From: a bacterium
GTDB taxonomy: Bacteria > Myxococcota_A > Bradymonadia > UBA7976 > UBA1532
DNA length: 8,015 nucleotides
Direction of reading: 5' to 3'
Assembly (NCBI GenBank): GCA_030424955.1
Contig: JAUHVS010000247.1
Coordinates: 1-8,015 of the forward strand
In this document: one piece after another, positions 1 through 6,813 of the stretch
How positions within the stretch are numbered: position 1 is the first letter of the stretch
Layout: the number at the start of each line of letters is the position of its first letter
The notes under the pieces: model-generated
Database searches by the model: none
What the model saw: the letters and a program-made list of their open reading frames with translations, nothing else
Told to the model about the DNA's origin: nothing
Translations under genes and position numbers: made by a program

Positions 1-1071
1 CCCCGCCACCTCACGGGCTTCTACCTGATGACCGCCCTGGGGGGCGCCCTGGGCGGCGCCGCCGTGAGCCTGCTCGCCCCCCTGCTGCTGCCCCTGCGGG
101 TGGAGTGGCCGGTGGCCCTGGTGACCGGGGCGCTGCTCACGGTGTGGACCCTGCGCCGCGACCGCCAGCGGGCCGCCCTGCGGGGCGAGCCGGCGTGGAT
201 CTGGGCCGTGCCCACCGCGCTGGTCCTGGCCCTGGGCGGGCTGTACGCCGAGTCCATCGCCAGCGACCAGATCAACGTGCAGGCCACCGCCCGCGGGTTC
301 TTCGGGGTGCTGCGGGTGCGCGACATCGACGCCGACACCCCCGGCGGCCCGGCCCGCAAGCTGCTGCACGGCCACATCATGCACGGCCGCGAGTTCACCG
401 ATCACCGCCGCGGGGTGCCCAACGCCTACTACGGGCCGCGGTCGGGCCTGGGGCTGTACTTCCGCTGGGGCAGCGCGCTGCCGCCACGGCGCATCGGCGT
501 GCTGGGCCTGGGCGTGGGCACCATCGCGGGCTTCGGGCGCTGCGGCGACGCCGTGGACTTCTGGGAGATCGACCCGCTGGTGGACGCCCTGGCGCGGCGC
601 TGGTTCAGCTACCTCGACCGGCCCTGCGTGACCTCCACGGTGATCATCGCGGACGGCCGCCTGGGGGTGCAGGCCTCGCCCCACCGCTACGACCTGCTGG
701 TGCTCGACGCGTTCAGCGGCGACGCGGTGCCCACGCACCTGCTGACCGAGGAGGCCATGCAGGGCTACCTGGCGCGGCTCGCCGAGGGCGGGGTCATCGC
801 GGTGAACGTGAGCAACCGCCACCTGGACCTGCGGCCGGTGGTGCGCCACCACGCCCAGGCGCTGCGGCTGAGCCTGTCGGAGGTCACCAGCAAGGCCGAC
901 CCCGCCGAGGGGCTGGCGACGGCGCGCTGGATGCTGCTGGCCCGGGGCACGGCGCTGGCCCAGTGGATCGAGGAGGCCGGCGAGATGGACGCGGTGCGGA
1001 GCCCCAACGACCGGCTGCGCTGGACCGACGACCGCGCGCCCCTGCTGCCCCTGCTGCGGGCCCTGCGCTGA
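1..1071 (+). CDS. Membrane-anchored spermidine-synthase-like protein, C-terminal part (5' truncated)
   Basis: The frame is open from base 1 to the TGA at 1069-1071, giving 356 visible residues; the true start lies left of the window. The first ~95 residues contain hydrophobic stretches (FYLMTALGGALGG, then VALVTGALLTVW, then WAVPTALVLALGGLY), which look like the last membrane helices of a polytopic N-terminal domain. A Rossmann-type methyltransferase fold follows: a glycine-rich SAM-binding loop GLGVGT (about 505-525), an acidic strand end FWEIDP, and the motif LDAFSGDAVPTHLLT (about 703-745) that is characteristic of the 'fused MFS/spermidine synthase' family. LLHGHIMHG and YYGPRSGLG upstream also match that family. 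Whether such fused proteins make polyamines is generally not established, so the substrate is left open. It converges on the TtcA-like gene with a 25-bp gap. Family call is firm, activity is not. Confidence 0.85.
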   Translation, partial: PRHLTGFYLMTALGGALGGAAVSLLAPLLLPLRVEWPVALVTGALLTVWTLRRDRQRAALRGEPAWIWAVPTALVLALGGLYAESIASDQINVQATARGFFGVLRVRDIDADTPGGPARKLLHGHIMHGREFTDHRRGVPNAYYGPRSGLGLYFRWGSALPPRRIGVLGLGVGTIAGFGRCGDAVDFWEIDPLVDALARRWFSYLDRPCVTSTVIIADGRLGVQASPHRYDLLVLDAFSGDAVPTHLLTEEAMQGYLARLAEGGVIAVNVSNRHLDLRPVVRHHAQALRLSLSEVTSKADPAEGLATARWMLLARGTALAQWIEEAGEMDAVRSPNDRLRWTDDRAPLLPLLRALR

Positions 1072-1077
1072 CGGCTG

Positions 1078-1098
1078 GGGCCCCGCGCACCGGGGCTC
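1078..1098. terminator. Hairpin between convergent genes, possible bidirectional terminator
   Basis: A perfect 6-bp stem GCCCCG/CGGGGC (1080-1085 with 1091-1096) encloses a 5-base loop and can be extended by a G-T and a G-C pair to 1078-1098. It fills the gap between two convergent stop codons and overlaps the TGA of the minus-strand gene. No T tract follows on either strand, so intrinsic termination is uncertain. In so GC-rich a genome short stems also arise by chance. Confidence 0.4.
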
Positions 1099-1861
1099 AG
1101 CTCAGCAGCACCGGCAGCGCGTCCCCGCGGCCGTAGAGCGCGTCGCGCACCGAGTCGGCCAGCTGCGGCTGCAGGCTGCGGAACCCGTCGATCATCTGCT
1201 TGAGGTCCCGGCGCCGGGAGCGCGGGAAGGGATCGCACACCGGGCACGCGATGGGCTGCACGCCGTGGCGGGCGGCCCAGTCCACCACCGCCTGCTCCTC
1301 CACCAGGATCAGCGGGCGGATGGTGGTCACGGCGCCGTCGTCGGTGGGCGTCGCGGCCTTCAGCGGATCGAGCCGGCGCTGGTAGAGCAGGTTGAGGAAG
1401 AAGGTCTCGACGGCGTCGTCGAGGTGATGCCCCAGGGCGAGCTTGTTGAAGCCCTGATCGGCGCACCAGCGGTTGAGCACGCCGCGGCGCATGCGCCCGC
1501 ACACCGAGCACGGGATCTGCCCCGGCTTGAGCTGGCCCTGCACCACCGACCAGGTGTCCTCGCTCACCACCGTCACCGGGATGTCGAGGGCCGCGCAGAC
1601 CGCGTCGAAGCCGGCGCGGTCGAAGCCGGGCTGGTGCTGGTCGAGGTGCACGCCGGTCCACTCGAAGTCGAGATCGGCGCGCTGGCTCAGGGCGCGCATC
1701 ACCTGGGCGAGCAGCAGCGAGTCCTTGCCCCCGCTCAGGCCCACGGCGATGCGGTCGCCGGGCGCGATGAGGGCGAAGTCTCGGACGGCCCGCTCCGCGA
1801 GGGCGAGCACGGCCTTGCTGGGGGGCGCCTGCAGGCGCGCGGGCTGGGCGTCAGCGTGCAT
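1097..1861 (-). CDS. ttcA: TtcA-family tRNA cytidine(32) 2-thiolation enzyme (PP-loop ATPase)
   Basis: This 254-aa cytoplasmic protein should adenylate C32 of certain tRNAs with ATP and replace O2 with sulfur, using a [4Fe-4S] cluster. Visible landmarks are the PP-loop SGGKDS at residues 43-48 preceded by GDRIAVGL; CSVCGRMRRG with C118 and C121, the CxxC that holds the cluster in TtcA; LALGHHLDDAVETFFLN at about 141-157, matching the family's GHHxDD segment; and CPVC at 206-209, the first Cys of which fits the third cluster ligand. TtuA/CTU1 relatives carry zinc-finger CxxC pairs at both ends, which are absent here, supporting TtcA. The segment after the last CxxC reads DPFPRSRRRDL instead of the GSQPNLQR-like text of E. 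coli TtcA, and the protein is shorter than the ~311 aa of E. coli. The ATG at 1861 leaves a normal ~42-residue lead to the PP-loop, but no clear Shine-Dalgarno precedes it. It is divergent from the lipoprotein gene. Confidence 0.87.
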   Translation of the reverse strand: MHADAQPARLQAPPSKAVLALAERAVRDFALIAPGDRIAVGLSGGKDSLLLAQVMRALSQRADLDFEWTGVHLDQHQPGFDRAGFDAVCAALDIPVTVVSEDTWSVVQGQLKPGQIPCSVCGRMRRGVLNRWCADQGFNKLALGHHLDDAVETFFLNLLYQRRLDPLKAATPTDDGAVTTIRPLILVEEQAVVDWAARHGVQPIACPVCDPFPRSRRRDLKQMIDGFRSLQPQLADSVRDALYGRGDALPVLLS

Positions 1862-1899
1862 GCCGCGCAGGGTGGCGATCTGCGATCACGGGGTCAAGC

Positions 1900-1911
1900 G
1901 GTCGCGCGACC
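1900..1911. promoter_or_regulatory. Perfect 12-bp palindrome, possible operator
   Basis: GGTCGCGCGACC reads identically on both strands. It lies 39 bp upstream of the ttcA-like start and is overlapped by an alternative inverted repeat GGGGTC/GACCCC (1890-1895 with 1908-1913). A dimeric repressor site is possible. The GC-rich background makes palindromes commoner than usual, so confidence is low. Confidence 0.25.
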
Positions 1912-2052
1912 CCGGACCCGCCGGCGGCGCCACCAATTTCTGACCCGCGCCCCCGGGATCCTGAGGTGGCGGGCGCCCTCGCGCCCAGGCCGCCGGGGCG
2001 TCCGGCGTGGCACGGCGGTTGCTCTGTGCACTGGGTCACCCTCGCTCGCCCC

Positions 2053-2057
2053 GGAGG
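2053..2057 (+). promoter_or_regulatory. Shine-Dalgarno deciding the lipoprotein start
   Basis: GGAGG lies 6 bases before the ATG at 2064. It favours that start over the in-frame upstream codon at 2007, and the ATG at 2064 also puts the signal peptide at the very N-terminus. Confidence 0.75.
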
Positions 2058-2063
2058 CCTGCC

Positions 2064-3161
2064 ATGTCGATCCGCCGCCACGCCCTCGCCGCCCTGGCCC
2101 TCAGCGTCAGCCTCGCCGGCTGCATCACCGAGGACGCCGAGCCCCTCACCCCCGACGCCGGGGCTCAAGGCGACGGCGGCGCGGCGCCCGACGGCGGTGA
2201 CCCCGACGGCGGTGACCCCGACGCCCAGGCGCCGGACAGCGGCGCCCCCACCTGCGAGGGCCCCGATCCGTCGGCGCCCGGCTGCGTGACCGACACCGAC
2301 TGCGCCGCCGGCGAGGTCTGCCGCCTCGATCCCAACGCCTGCGCGCCCTCCGCCTGCGACTGCAGCGAGGGCGACGGCTGGCTGTGCACCGCCGACTGCG
2401 GCCCGGTGGACACCTGCCAGCCCGCGCCCCCCGCCTGTGGCCCGGGCAACGAGTGCCCACCCAACGCCCGCTGCGTGGACGGGGTGTGCGAGGTCGTGGG
2501 GGCTGACTGCGTGAGCGACTACGACTGCCCCAACAGCGCCTGCGAGGCCGGCACCTGCCTGCCGCCCTGCGTGGGCGACGGCGAGCCCGCCCTCTGCGAC
2601 GCGATCCCGCCGGTGTGCCGGCTGGGCACCAGCGCGGTCACCACGGGCGGCTGCTACGACTGCCAGGTGCCCGGCGCCTGCGAGTCGGACCCCGGCGAGA
2701 CCTGCTGGGGCGCCTTCCGGGACCCCGACGGCGTGTGCCTCGGCGCCAACGACGGCGTGCTGCCCGAGGACTGCTGCCGCGTCGCGCACTACCGCCACCA
2801 GCGCGGCACCCTGGAGCTGACCTGTGGCCCGGCCGACGGGCTCGCCAGCGCCCTGCGGTTCAGCCTCGGCGATCTCGCCTGCGGCGCGCAGGCCCCGAGC
2901 ACCCTGACCCTGTTCGTGTGGCAGGCGCCCGAGGCCCTCGCGGGCCAGACCGTGCCCCTCGGCGGCGACCAGGGCATGGCCTCGCTGTGTGACCTCGACG
3001 CGTGCTTCATGGCGGAGGGCGAGATCAGCTTCGCTCCGCGCGGGGGCGACCACGACGCCAGCGGCCGGTTCCGGCTCCAGCTCCCCGAGGGGGGCCCTAT
3101 CATCGAGGCGACCTTCGAGGTGTTGCGCTGCGGTGAGCTGCCCGAGCCCGCCTGCGGCTGA
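2064..3161 (+). CDS. Cysteine-rich type II lipoprotein, myxobacterial type
   Basis: This 365-aa protein has no enzymatic signature. Residues 1-20 (positive SIRRH, hydrophobic core, lipobox LAGC) form a lipoprotein signal peptide, with C20 as the predicted lipidated residue after signal peptidase II cleavage; export to the cell envelope follows. Residues ~21-60 are a low-complexity Asp/Gly/Pro/Ala linker with two DGGDP repeats. From ~60 to ~240 come densely spaced cysteines in CVTDTDC, CVSDYDC and ACEAGTC patterns; I count 34 cysteines after C20, presumably disulfide-bonded in the periplasm or outside. The C-terminal ~110 residues (from about RGTLELTC) have fewer cysteines and alternate hydrophobic residues like a beta domain (FRLQLPEG, ATFEVLRC). 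Such proteins are numerous in Myxococcota and mostly of unknown function. It is apparently monocistronic, divergent from the ttcA-like gene, and converges on the four-gene minus-strand operon with a 23-bp gap. Confidence 0.85.
   Translation: MSIRRHALAALALSVSLAGCITEDAEPLTPDAGAQGDGGAAPDGGDPDGGDPDAQAPDSGAPTCEGPDPSAPGCVTDTDCAAGEVCRLDPNACAPSACDCSEGDGWLCTADCGPVDTCQPAPPACGPGNECPPNARCVDGVCEVVGADCVSDYDCPNSACEAGTCLPPCVGDGEPALCDAIPPVCRLGTSAVTTGGCYDCQVPGACESDPGETCWGAFRDPDGVCLGANDGVLPEDCCRVAHYRHQRGTLELTCGPADGLASALRFSLGDLACGAQAPSTLTLFVWQAPEALAGQTVPLGGDQGMASLCDLDACFMAEGEISFAPRGGDHDASGRFRLQLPEGGPIIEATFEVLRCGELPEPACG
2190..2219 (+). repeat. Two tandem 15-bp units in the lipoprotein linker
   Basis: GACGGCGGTGACCCC occurs twice in direct succession (2190-2204 and 2205-2219), each copy encoding DGGDP. 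The copies are base-identical, suggesting recent slippage duplication in a spacer that tolerates length change. Confidence 0.85.
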
Positions 3162-3162
3162 C

Positions 3163-3193
3163 GGCCGGGGGGCCGGCCCGCCGCTCAGGCGGG
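3163..3193. terminator. Two overlapping hairpins between convergent genes, possible terminator
   Basis: GGCCGG/CCGGCC (3163-3168 with 3173-3178, 4-base loop) is a perfect 6-bp stem. CCCGCC/GGCGGG (3177-3182 with 3188-3193, 5-base loop) is a second, overlapping 6-bp stem that takes in the minus-strand TGA at 3185-3187. They cannot both form fully. There is no T tract. Position between two convergent stops supports a shared terminator role. Confidence 0.4.
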
Positions 3194-5734
3194 CGCGGCC
3201 TGCGGGTCGAGGGCCACCGCCGGGACGGCCACCGGCTCGCCGCTGCCGTTGGGCGTGAGCCGCAGGTAGGTGGCGTCCTTCAGGCGAGCCGGCACCCGCT
3301 TGGGGGCTGTCTGCCGGGCCTCGACGAACACCTCGATGGCGCCGCCCGCCGCGCGGGCGATGACGGGCCACAGCGGGTGCTGGGTGCCGTCGGCCACCCA
3401 CGCCAGCGTGCCGGCCGGCAGCGCTGGGCCGGTGGCATCGACCGGCCCCAGGTCCATCCCCCGCAGCCCGCGGGCGCCCCCGGCCGTGCCCATCCACAGC
3501 TGGCCGGCCTGCGCCGTCAGCGGCGCCAGCGCCTCGAACACCGCGGCGGCCAGCCCGTGGGCGCGCCGGGCGAAGTCGTCCGTCACCGGGCCGGGGTGGT
3601 GCTCCAAGCGCTCCAGCCCGCGGATGATCGCGGTCATGGCGGGCACCGCTGGCTGCAGCGGGCTGCCGTCGGCGAGGGTCAGCAGGCGCGCCTTCGTCAC
3701 CCGGGTGAAGTGCAGCCCCTTGGCCCGCCACGCCGCCGCCCCATCGACGGCCGCCGCCAGGCGCAGCCAGGCCCCCACCAGCCGGTCGAGGGCGGCCACG
3801 AGCGCCAGCCCGTCGCCGCGGGTGGCGGCCTTCTTCACCCCCACCGCCAGCCACGCCAGCGGCGTGGGCAGCAAAGCGATGGCCAGGTTGGGCAGCCCGC
3901 GGCCGGGGGTCGCCCCACCGCTGGGCCCCGCCCCCCGGGTGAAGGCCCACCAGCGGATCTCGCCGCCGTACACACCCCGGAAGAAGTCGAAGGCCGCCAC
4001 GCCGTGGGCGCCCGGCCGGATCCAGGTGCCGTCGGCGGGCACCCCGGCCCGGGGGCTGGCGGCGACCAGCGCCGTGACGTGGGCCAGCAGCGCCCAGCCG
4101 TCCTCACCGCGGGCCCACGCGGTCTCCGGCAGCTGCGCGAGGGCCTGCCAGCCGCCGAAGTGGTGGAGCAGCCGGTTGAGGAGCTTGGGGACCTCGTCCA
4201 GCGCGTCCACGACGGGCGCCTGCGCCGGCAGGAGCTTCACCACCGACGCCAGCCGCCCCAGGGACGGGCGCTCGCGCAGCATGCGCACGGCGTTGCCGGC
4301 GTTGGCCGGGACCTCCGCCGTGGCGGCCTCGACCCTGCGCACGGCGGGCGCCGCCTGCAGGTAGAGCGCGACCTCGGCCACGGCCTGCAGCGCCAACGTC
4401 AGGCTCGGGCCGTCGTCGTCCGCCACCACCGCCGCCGCGAGCGCCTGCAGCGGCGCGCTGGCCTGCGCGCACAGCAGCGCCAGGGCGAGCCGCCGGCTCA
4501 CGAGGCTCTCCTGGCCCTGCAGGTGGGCGATCACCGCGTCGACGTCCGGCGCGTGGCGTAGCTGCTCAAAGGCGCGGCGGGCGGGCCGGAGCGGATCCTC
4601 GGCGGCGGGCACCTGGGCGCCTTCCTTTGCGAGCAGGCCTGCCCGCACCGGATCTGCGCTGGGCCGGCCGTCGATCTGCGCCCGGGCCAGGATCCACCGC
4701 CCGCTGTCGTCGGCGACCACGGCGCGGTCGGCCTTCAGCAGATCCCGCAGGCGCAGGCCCCCCAGCGACACCGGCTCTGGGGCCTGCTGCATCAACGCGA
4801 ACAGGGGCCCGTCGGCCAGCGGCCCGTGGGCGATGGACAGCGCCGCCCGCGCGGCCTCGATGAGCACCGCGGCCTGCGGATCGGCCGCCTCGGCGGGCGG
4901 AGCGGCCTCGGCCCCCGCAGCCCGCCAGAGCGCCGGGAACAGGGCGTCCAGCAGGCGCCGCAGGTCCGGCACGTCCATCAGCCGATCCGCCGGCACGGTG
5001 GCCGTCGGCCAGCCATCGACCCCCGGCCCGTAGAGCCGGCAGCCAGCGCCATGGCGCGCCACCGCCGCGAGCTTGCCGGCCCGCGTCCCCTCGCTCACCT
5101 CCCGCGGCGCGTGCTGGGCCCCGGGGCTGGGGGCGCAGCCCGTGAACACCGGCAGCACCCCGCCCACGACCGGCAGGGGCGCGCGCAGCGCGGCGCTCGT
5201 GAAGGCCACGCACGCGGCGAGGAACACCGAGCCGCCCTGCACGGGCAGCGGGCTGTCCACGGTCCAGGTGAGGCGCTGCACCCCGTCGGCCCCGCTGGGC
5301 ACCTGATCTCGCACCCACGCGCGGGCGGCCTCGACGGCCGCCGCGAAGTCGTCGCCGATCTCGACGCCCCGGGGCCGGCCCAGGTCTGGCCCCACCCGCA
5401 GCAGCACCATGCGGCCGGCGCCCTCACCGTCGGCGGTGACGCAGATCGCCTCCCCTACCCCCAGCGTGGGCGACCACAGGCGCTGCAGCGCACAGGGCAC
5501 GTCGCGGCGCGCCCGCGCCGCCTGGAACAGCCTGCAGAGGGTGTCGATGGTGAGGCCGTCGGCGGGCCGGGCCAGCGCGCCGGGGGCGGGGTGCTGCTCA
5601 GCCAGCGCCTCCAGCCGCCGGGCCGCCGCGTGCACCGAGCCGTCGGGCGCGATCCCCTCGCGGGCGATGCGCTCGAGCAGCCCGCGCAGGTCGTCGGACC
5701 GCCGCGCCGCTGTCACCCAGGCGCGCGGGGTCAC
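3185..5734 (-). CDS. Large uncharacterised protein with a probable Lon/S16-like domain near the N-terminus
   Basis: This 849-aa protein is the last gene of the minus-strand operon. I chose GTG at 5734 because it overlaps the stop of the preceding gene as GTGA; a longer reading to 5812 would run inside that gene. No Shine-Dalgarno is evident, so translation probably depends on coupling. Residues ~95-240 read like the S5-domain-2 fold of Lon-type peptidases: GVGEAICVTADGEGAGR, then TVDSPLPVQGGS with S169, a hydrophobic helix to ~183, PVVGGVLPVFTG (188-199), then GTRAGKLAAVARHGAG with K221. S169 and K221 fall where Lon has its Ser-Lys dyad, but GGS also resembles the non-proteolytic Lon-like domain of RadA. 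No AAA+ Walker motif accompanies it. Residues ~265-600 are alanine-rich and helical with no motif I know. The region ~600-700 holds aromatic-rich FDFFRGVYGG and EIRWWAFTR. The last ~90 residues look beta-rich (EVFVEARQ, ATYLRLTPNG). No signal peptide is seen. Coding status is firm, the domain call moderate, function unknown. Confidence 0.8.
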   Translation of the reverse strand: MTPRAWVTAARRSDDLRGLLERIAREGIAPDGSVHAAARRLEALAEQHPAPGALARPADGLTIDTLCRLFQAARARRDVPCALQRLWSPTLGVGEAICVTADGEGAGRMVLLRVGPDLGRPRGVEIGDDFAAAVEAARAWVRDQVPSGADGVQRLTWTVDSPLPVQGGSVFLAACVAFTSAALRAPLPVVGGVLPVFTGCAPSPGAQHAPREVSEGTRAGKLAAVARHGAGCRLYGPGVDGWPTATVPADRLMDVPDLRRLLDALFPALWRAAGAEAAPPAEAADPQAAVLIEAARAALSIAHGPLADGPLFALMQQAPEPVSLGGLRLRDLLKADRAVVADDSGRWILARAQIDGRPSADPVRAGLLAKEGAQVPAAEDPLRPARRAFEQLRHAPDVDAVIAHLQGQESLVSRRLALALLCAQASAPLQALAAAVVADDDGPSLTLALQAVAEVALYLQAAPAVRRVEAATAEVPANAGNAVRMLRERPSLGRLASVVKLLPAQAPVVDALDEVPKLLNRLLHHFGGWQALAQLPETAWARGEDGWALLAHVTALVAASPRAGVPADGTWIRPGAHGVAAFDFFRGVYGGEIRWWAFTRGAGPSGGATPGRGLPNLAIALLPTPLAWLAVGVKKAATRGDGLALVAALDRLVGAWLRLAAAVDGAAAWRAKGLHFTRVTKARLLTLADGSPLQPAVPAMTAIIRGLERLEHHPGPVTDDFARRAHGLAAAVFEALAPLTAQAGQLWMGTAGGARGLRGMDLGPVDATGPALPAGTLAWVADGTQHPLWPVIARAAGGAIEVFVEARQTAPKRVPARLKDATYLRLTPNGSGEPVAVPAVALDPQAAPA
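5015..5452 (-). other. Putative S16 (Lon protease-like) domain within the 849-aa protein
   Basis: Codons for residues ~95-240. The order is: a beta hairpin around GVGEAICV, the turn SPLPVQGGSVFLA, a long small-residue helix, a short strand ending VFTG, and a K-L-A-A helix start at 221-224. This parallels Lon's PKDGPSAG - helix - MTGE - KEKLLAAHR. The Ser-Lys separation is 52 residues against 43 in E. coli Lon, within what a loop insertion (SPGAQHAPREVSEG) could explain. Activity is not shown. Confidence 0.45.
5731..5734 (-). promoter_or_regulatory. GTGA stop/start overlap coupling genes 3 and 4 of the operon
   Basis: TGA of the 330-aa gene (5733-5731) shares bases with GTG of the 849-aa gene (5734-5732). 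This implies re-initiation by terminating ribosomes and similar expression of both products. Confidence 0.75.
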
Positions 5735-6723
5735 GCGGGCACCGTGATCGCCAGGGTGTGCTCGCCCACCCGCAGCAGGTAGTCGCCCGGCGTCGACACC
5801 GCCACGGCCCACAGCCGGGGCGCCCGCTCCAGCTGGCGCACCTGCACCGCCACCCCGGTGTCGGCGCGCACCAGCGACACCTGATCGTCGTCATCCAGGT
5901 TGAAGGGCAGGTCGATGGGCCCCGTGACGATCACCACGTGCTCGCCCGGCCGGCCGTCCACCCGCACCGTCGCCAGGCCCACGTGGGCCCAGACCTTGCC
6001 CTCGGTGCCGTCCACCTCGCCGTCGTCGGCGGCCAGCCGCTGCTCGGCGGGGCGGATGGCCGGCAGCACCGCCCGAGGCCGCGGGTTGAAGGGCAGCACG
6101 TTGTCGGGGGTCGGCGCGGCCTGCGCCGCCTGCGCCCGGACCGGCTCGACGATCTCGGGATCGGTCCACCACGAGGCCTCAGTGGCCCCGAGCGCCGACA
6201 AGATCGCGTCCTCGACGGGCTGCAGATCCAGCGCGCCGGCCATCAGCCGCGCGCCCCGCGCGTCCAGGGCCTGCAGCGCCTCGCGCCACGCGCCCTGGTG
6301 CCCCCCGACGGCCGCAGTCCACGCGGCGCACGCCAAGCGCTCCCGCTGCCACAACAGCTTGCGGAACAGCCCGCGCCACACCGGCTTGCCCGGCGCGTAG
6401 CTGGCGTCCAGATCGTCGATCCGGGCCTCTGCGGACTCGATGCCCAGCTCGACACCCTCGTCGAGATCGGCCCAGAATTCAGGCACTTGCGCCCTCGCCC
6501 ACGCCCGGCGCGCCTCCAGCTCGGGCGAGGCGCTGGGGCGACGGTCCCGGCGGATCGGCGTCTCGGGGGCGGGCTGTAGCCGCGCAGACAGGCCCAGCGC
6601 GACGGCCACGGCGTAGGCCGAGCCGGGGGCGGCCTCGGCGCGGACCCGGGCGGCGTGGTCGGCGGCCAACGGGGCCACCCAGGCGTCGACGGGGATCGCG
6701 TGTGGATCGGTGTGCCAGCTCAT
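5731..6723 (-). CDS. Uncharacterised soluble two-domain protein, helical N-half and beta/Ig-like C-terminal domain
   Basis: This 330-aa protein is not recognised. It has no signal peptide or membrane segment, so it is presumably cytoplasmic. Residues ~1-200 are rich in Ala, Arg, Glu and Trp and look helical (PELEARRAWARAQVPEFWAD, RGLFRKLLWQRERLACAAW). A Pro-rich linker (DNVLPFNPRPRAVLPAI, about 211-227) follows. The last ~90 residues alternate hydrophobic positions as in a beta sandwich: ATVRVDGRPGEHVVIV, PIDLPFNLDDDDQVSLV with an acidic run at 277-280, and a terminal pair of strands PGDYLLRVGEHTLAITV, whose PGDYLLRV edge resembles Ig-like or carboxypeptidase-regulatory-like folds. The ATG at 6723 has a strong Shine-Dalgarno. 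It overlaps the downstream 849-aa gene by 4 bases, which suggests the two products act together. An adaptor or sensor role is inference only. Confidence 0.78.
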   Translation of the reverse strand: MSWHTDPHAIPVDAWVAPLAADHAARVRAEAAPGSAYAVAVALGLSARLQPAPETPIRRDRRPSASPELEARRAWARAQVPEFWADLDEGVELGIESAEARIDDLDASYAPGKPVWRGLFRKLLWQRERLACAAWTAAVGGHQGAWREALQALDARGARLMAGALDLQPVEDAILSALGATEASWWTDPEIVEPVRAQAAQAAPTPDNVLPFNPRPRAVLPAIRPAEQRLAADDGEVDGTEGKVWAHVGLATVRVDGRPGEHVVIVTGPIDLPFNLDDDDQVSLVRADTGVAVQVRQLERAPRLWAVAVSTPGDYLLRVGEHTLAITVPA

Positions 6724-6813
6724 CGCGTGCTTCCTCCGCAGCGCTCCACGCGCCGCGCGTCATTCCCCCCCACAACGCAGCAGGGCCCGGCCACCGGACG
6801 GGTGGACCTGATC
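6724..6813 (-). other. 90-bp gap inside the operon with two small inverted repeats
   Basis: This is the only real gap in the minus-strand operon. It has ACGCG/CGCGT around a 3-base loop (6748-6760) and CCACC/GGTGG around a 5-base loop (6791-6805), plus a run of seven C (6765-6771; G on the transcribed strand). No terminator with a T tract and no clear promoter is visible. It could hold an internal promoter, an attenuating hairpin, or simply be a spacer. Confidence 0.4.
6731..6737 (-). promoter_or_regulatory. Strong Shine-Dalgarno before the 330-aa gene
   Basis: On the minus strand GGAGGAA lies 7 bases before the ATG at 6723. It fixes the start and suggests that this gene, unlike its GTGA-coupled neighbour, initiates independently. 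Confidence 0.75.

Larger units (their letters stand above)
1862..2063. promoter_or_regulatory. Divergent intergenic region for ttcA-like and lipoprotein genes
   Basis: These 202 bases separate two divergent start codons, so both promoters are expected here. The only AT-richer patch is CACCAATTTCTGAC (1931-1944). I cannot assign -35/-10 boxes with confidence. The region contains a 12-bp palindrome (1900-1911) and GGGTCA elements at 1891-1896 (+), 1941-1946 (as TGACCC) and 2033-2038 (+). Confidence 0.45.

Noticed and set aside
105..1136. Long + strand open frame over the spermidine-synthase-like gene
   Set aside because: It is rich in Arg, Gly, Pro and Ala with no motifs. The overlapping frame 1-1071 has clear family motifs, so this is a GC-driven shadow.
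2007..2063. Upstream in-frame extension of the lipoprotein
   Set aside because: It would bury the signal peptide behind 19 residues, whereas GGAGG sits at the right distance from ATG 2064.
2190..2219. CRISPR-like or mobile repeat
   Set aside because: There are only two adjacent 15-bp copies inside a coding linker, with no spacers, so slippage duplication is sufficient.
1851..3950. 699-codon minus-strand open frame crossing the lipoprotein gene and its neighbours
   Set aside because: It crosses two gene boundaries, is low-complexity Ala/Gly/Arg, and lies antisense to a gene with a signal peptide, Shine-Dalgarno and cysteine motifs.
3377..4561. 394-codon + strand open frame opposite the 849-aa gene
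   Set aside because: The composition (Arg, Gln, His, Gly, Pro) is typical of antisense frames in GC-rich genes, with no domain motif and no ribosome site.
5161..5260. Membrane segment in the 849-aa protein
   Set aside because: The hydrophobic run around residues 165-197 is broken by glycines and prolines and fits the core helix and strand of an S16-like fold better than a membrane helix.
5735..5812. N-terminal extension of the 849-aa protein
   Set aside because: It would overlap the preceding gene by about 80 bases and has a random-looking Gly/Arg-rich sequence. The GTG at 5734 gives the compact GTGA junction.
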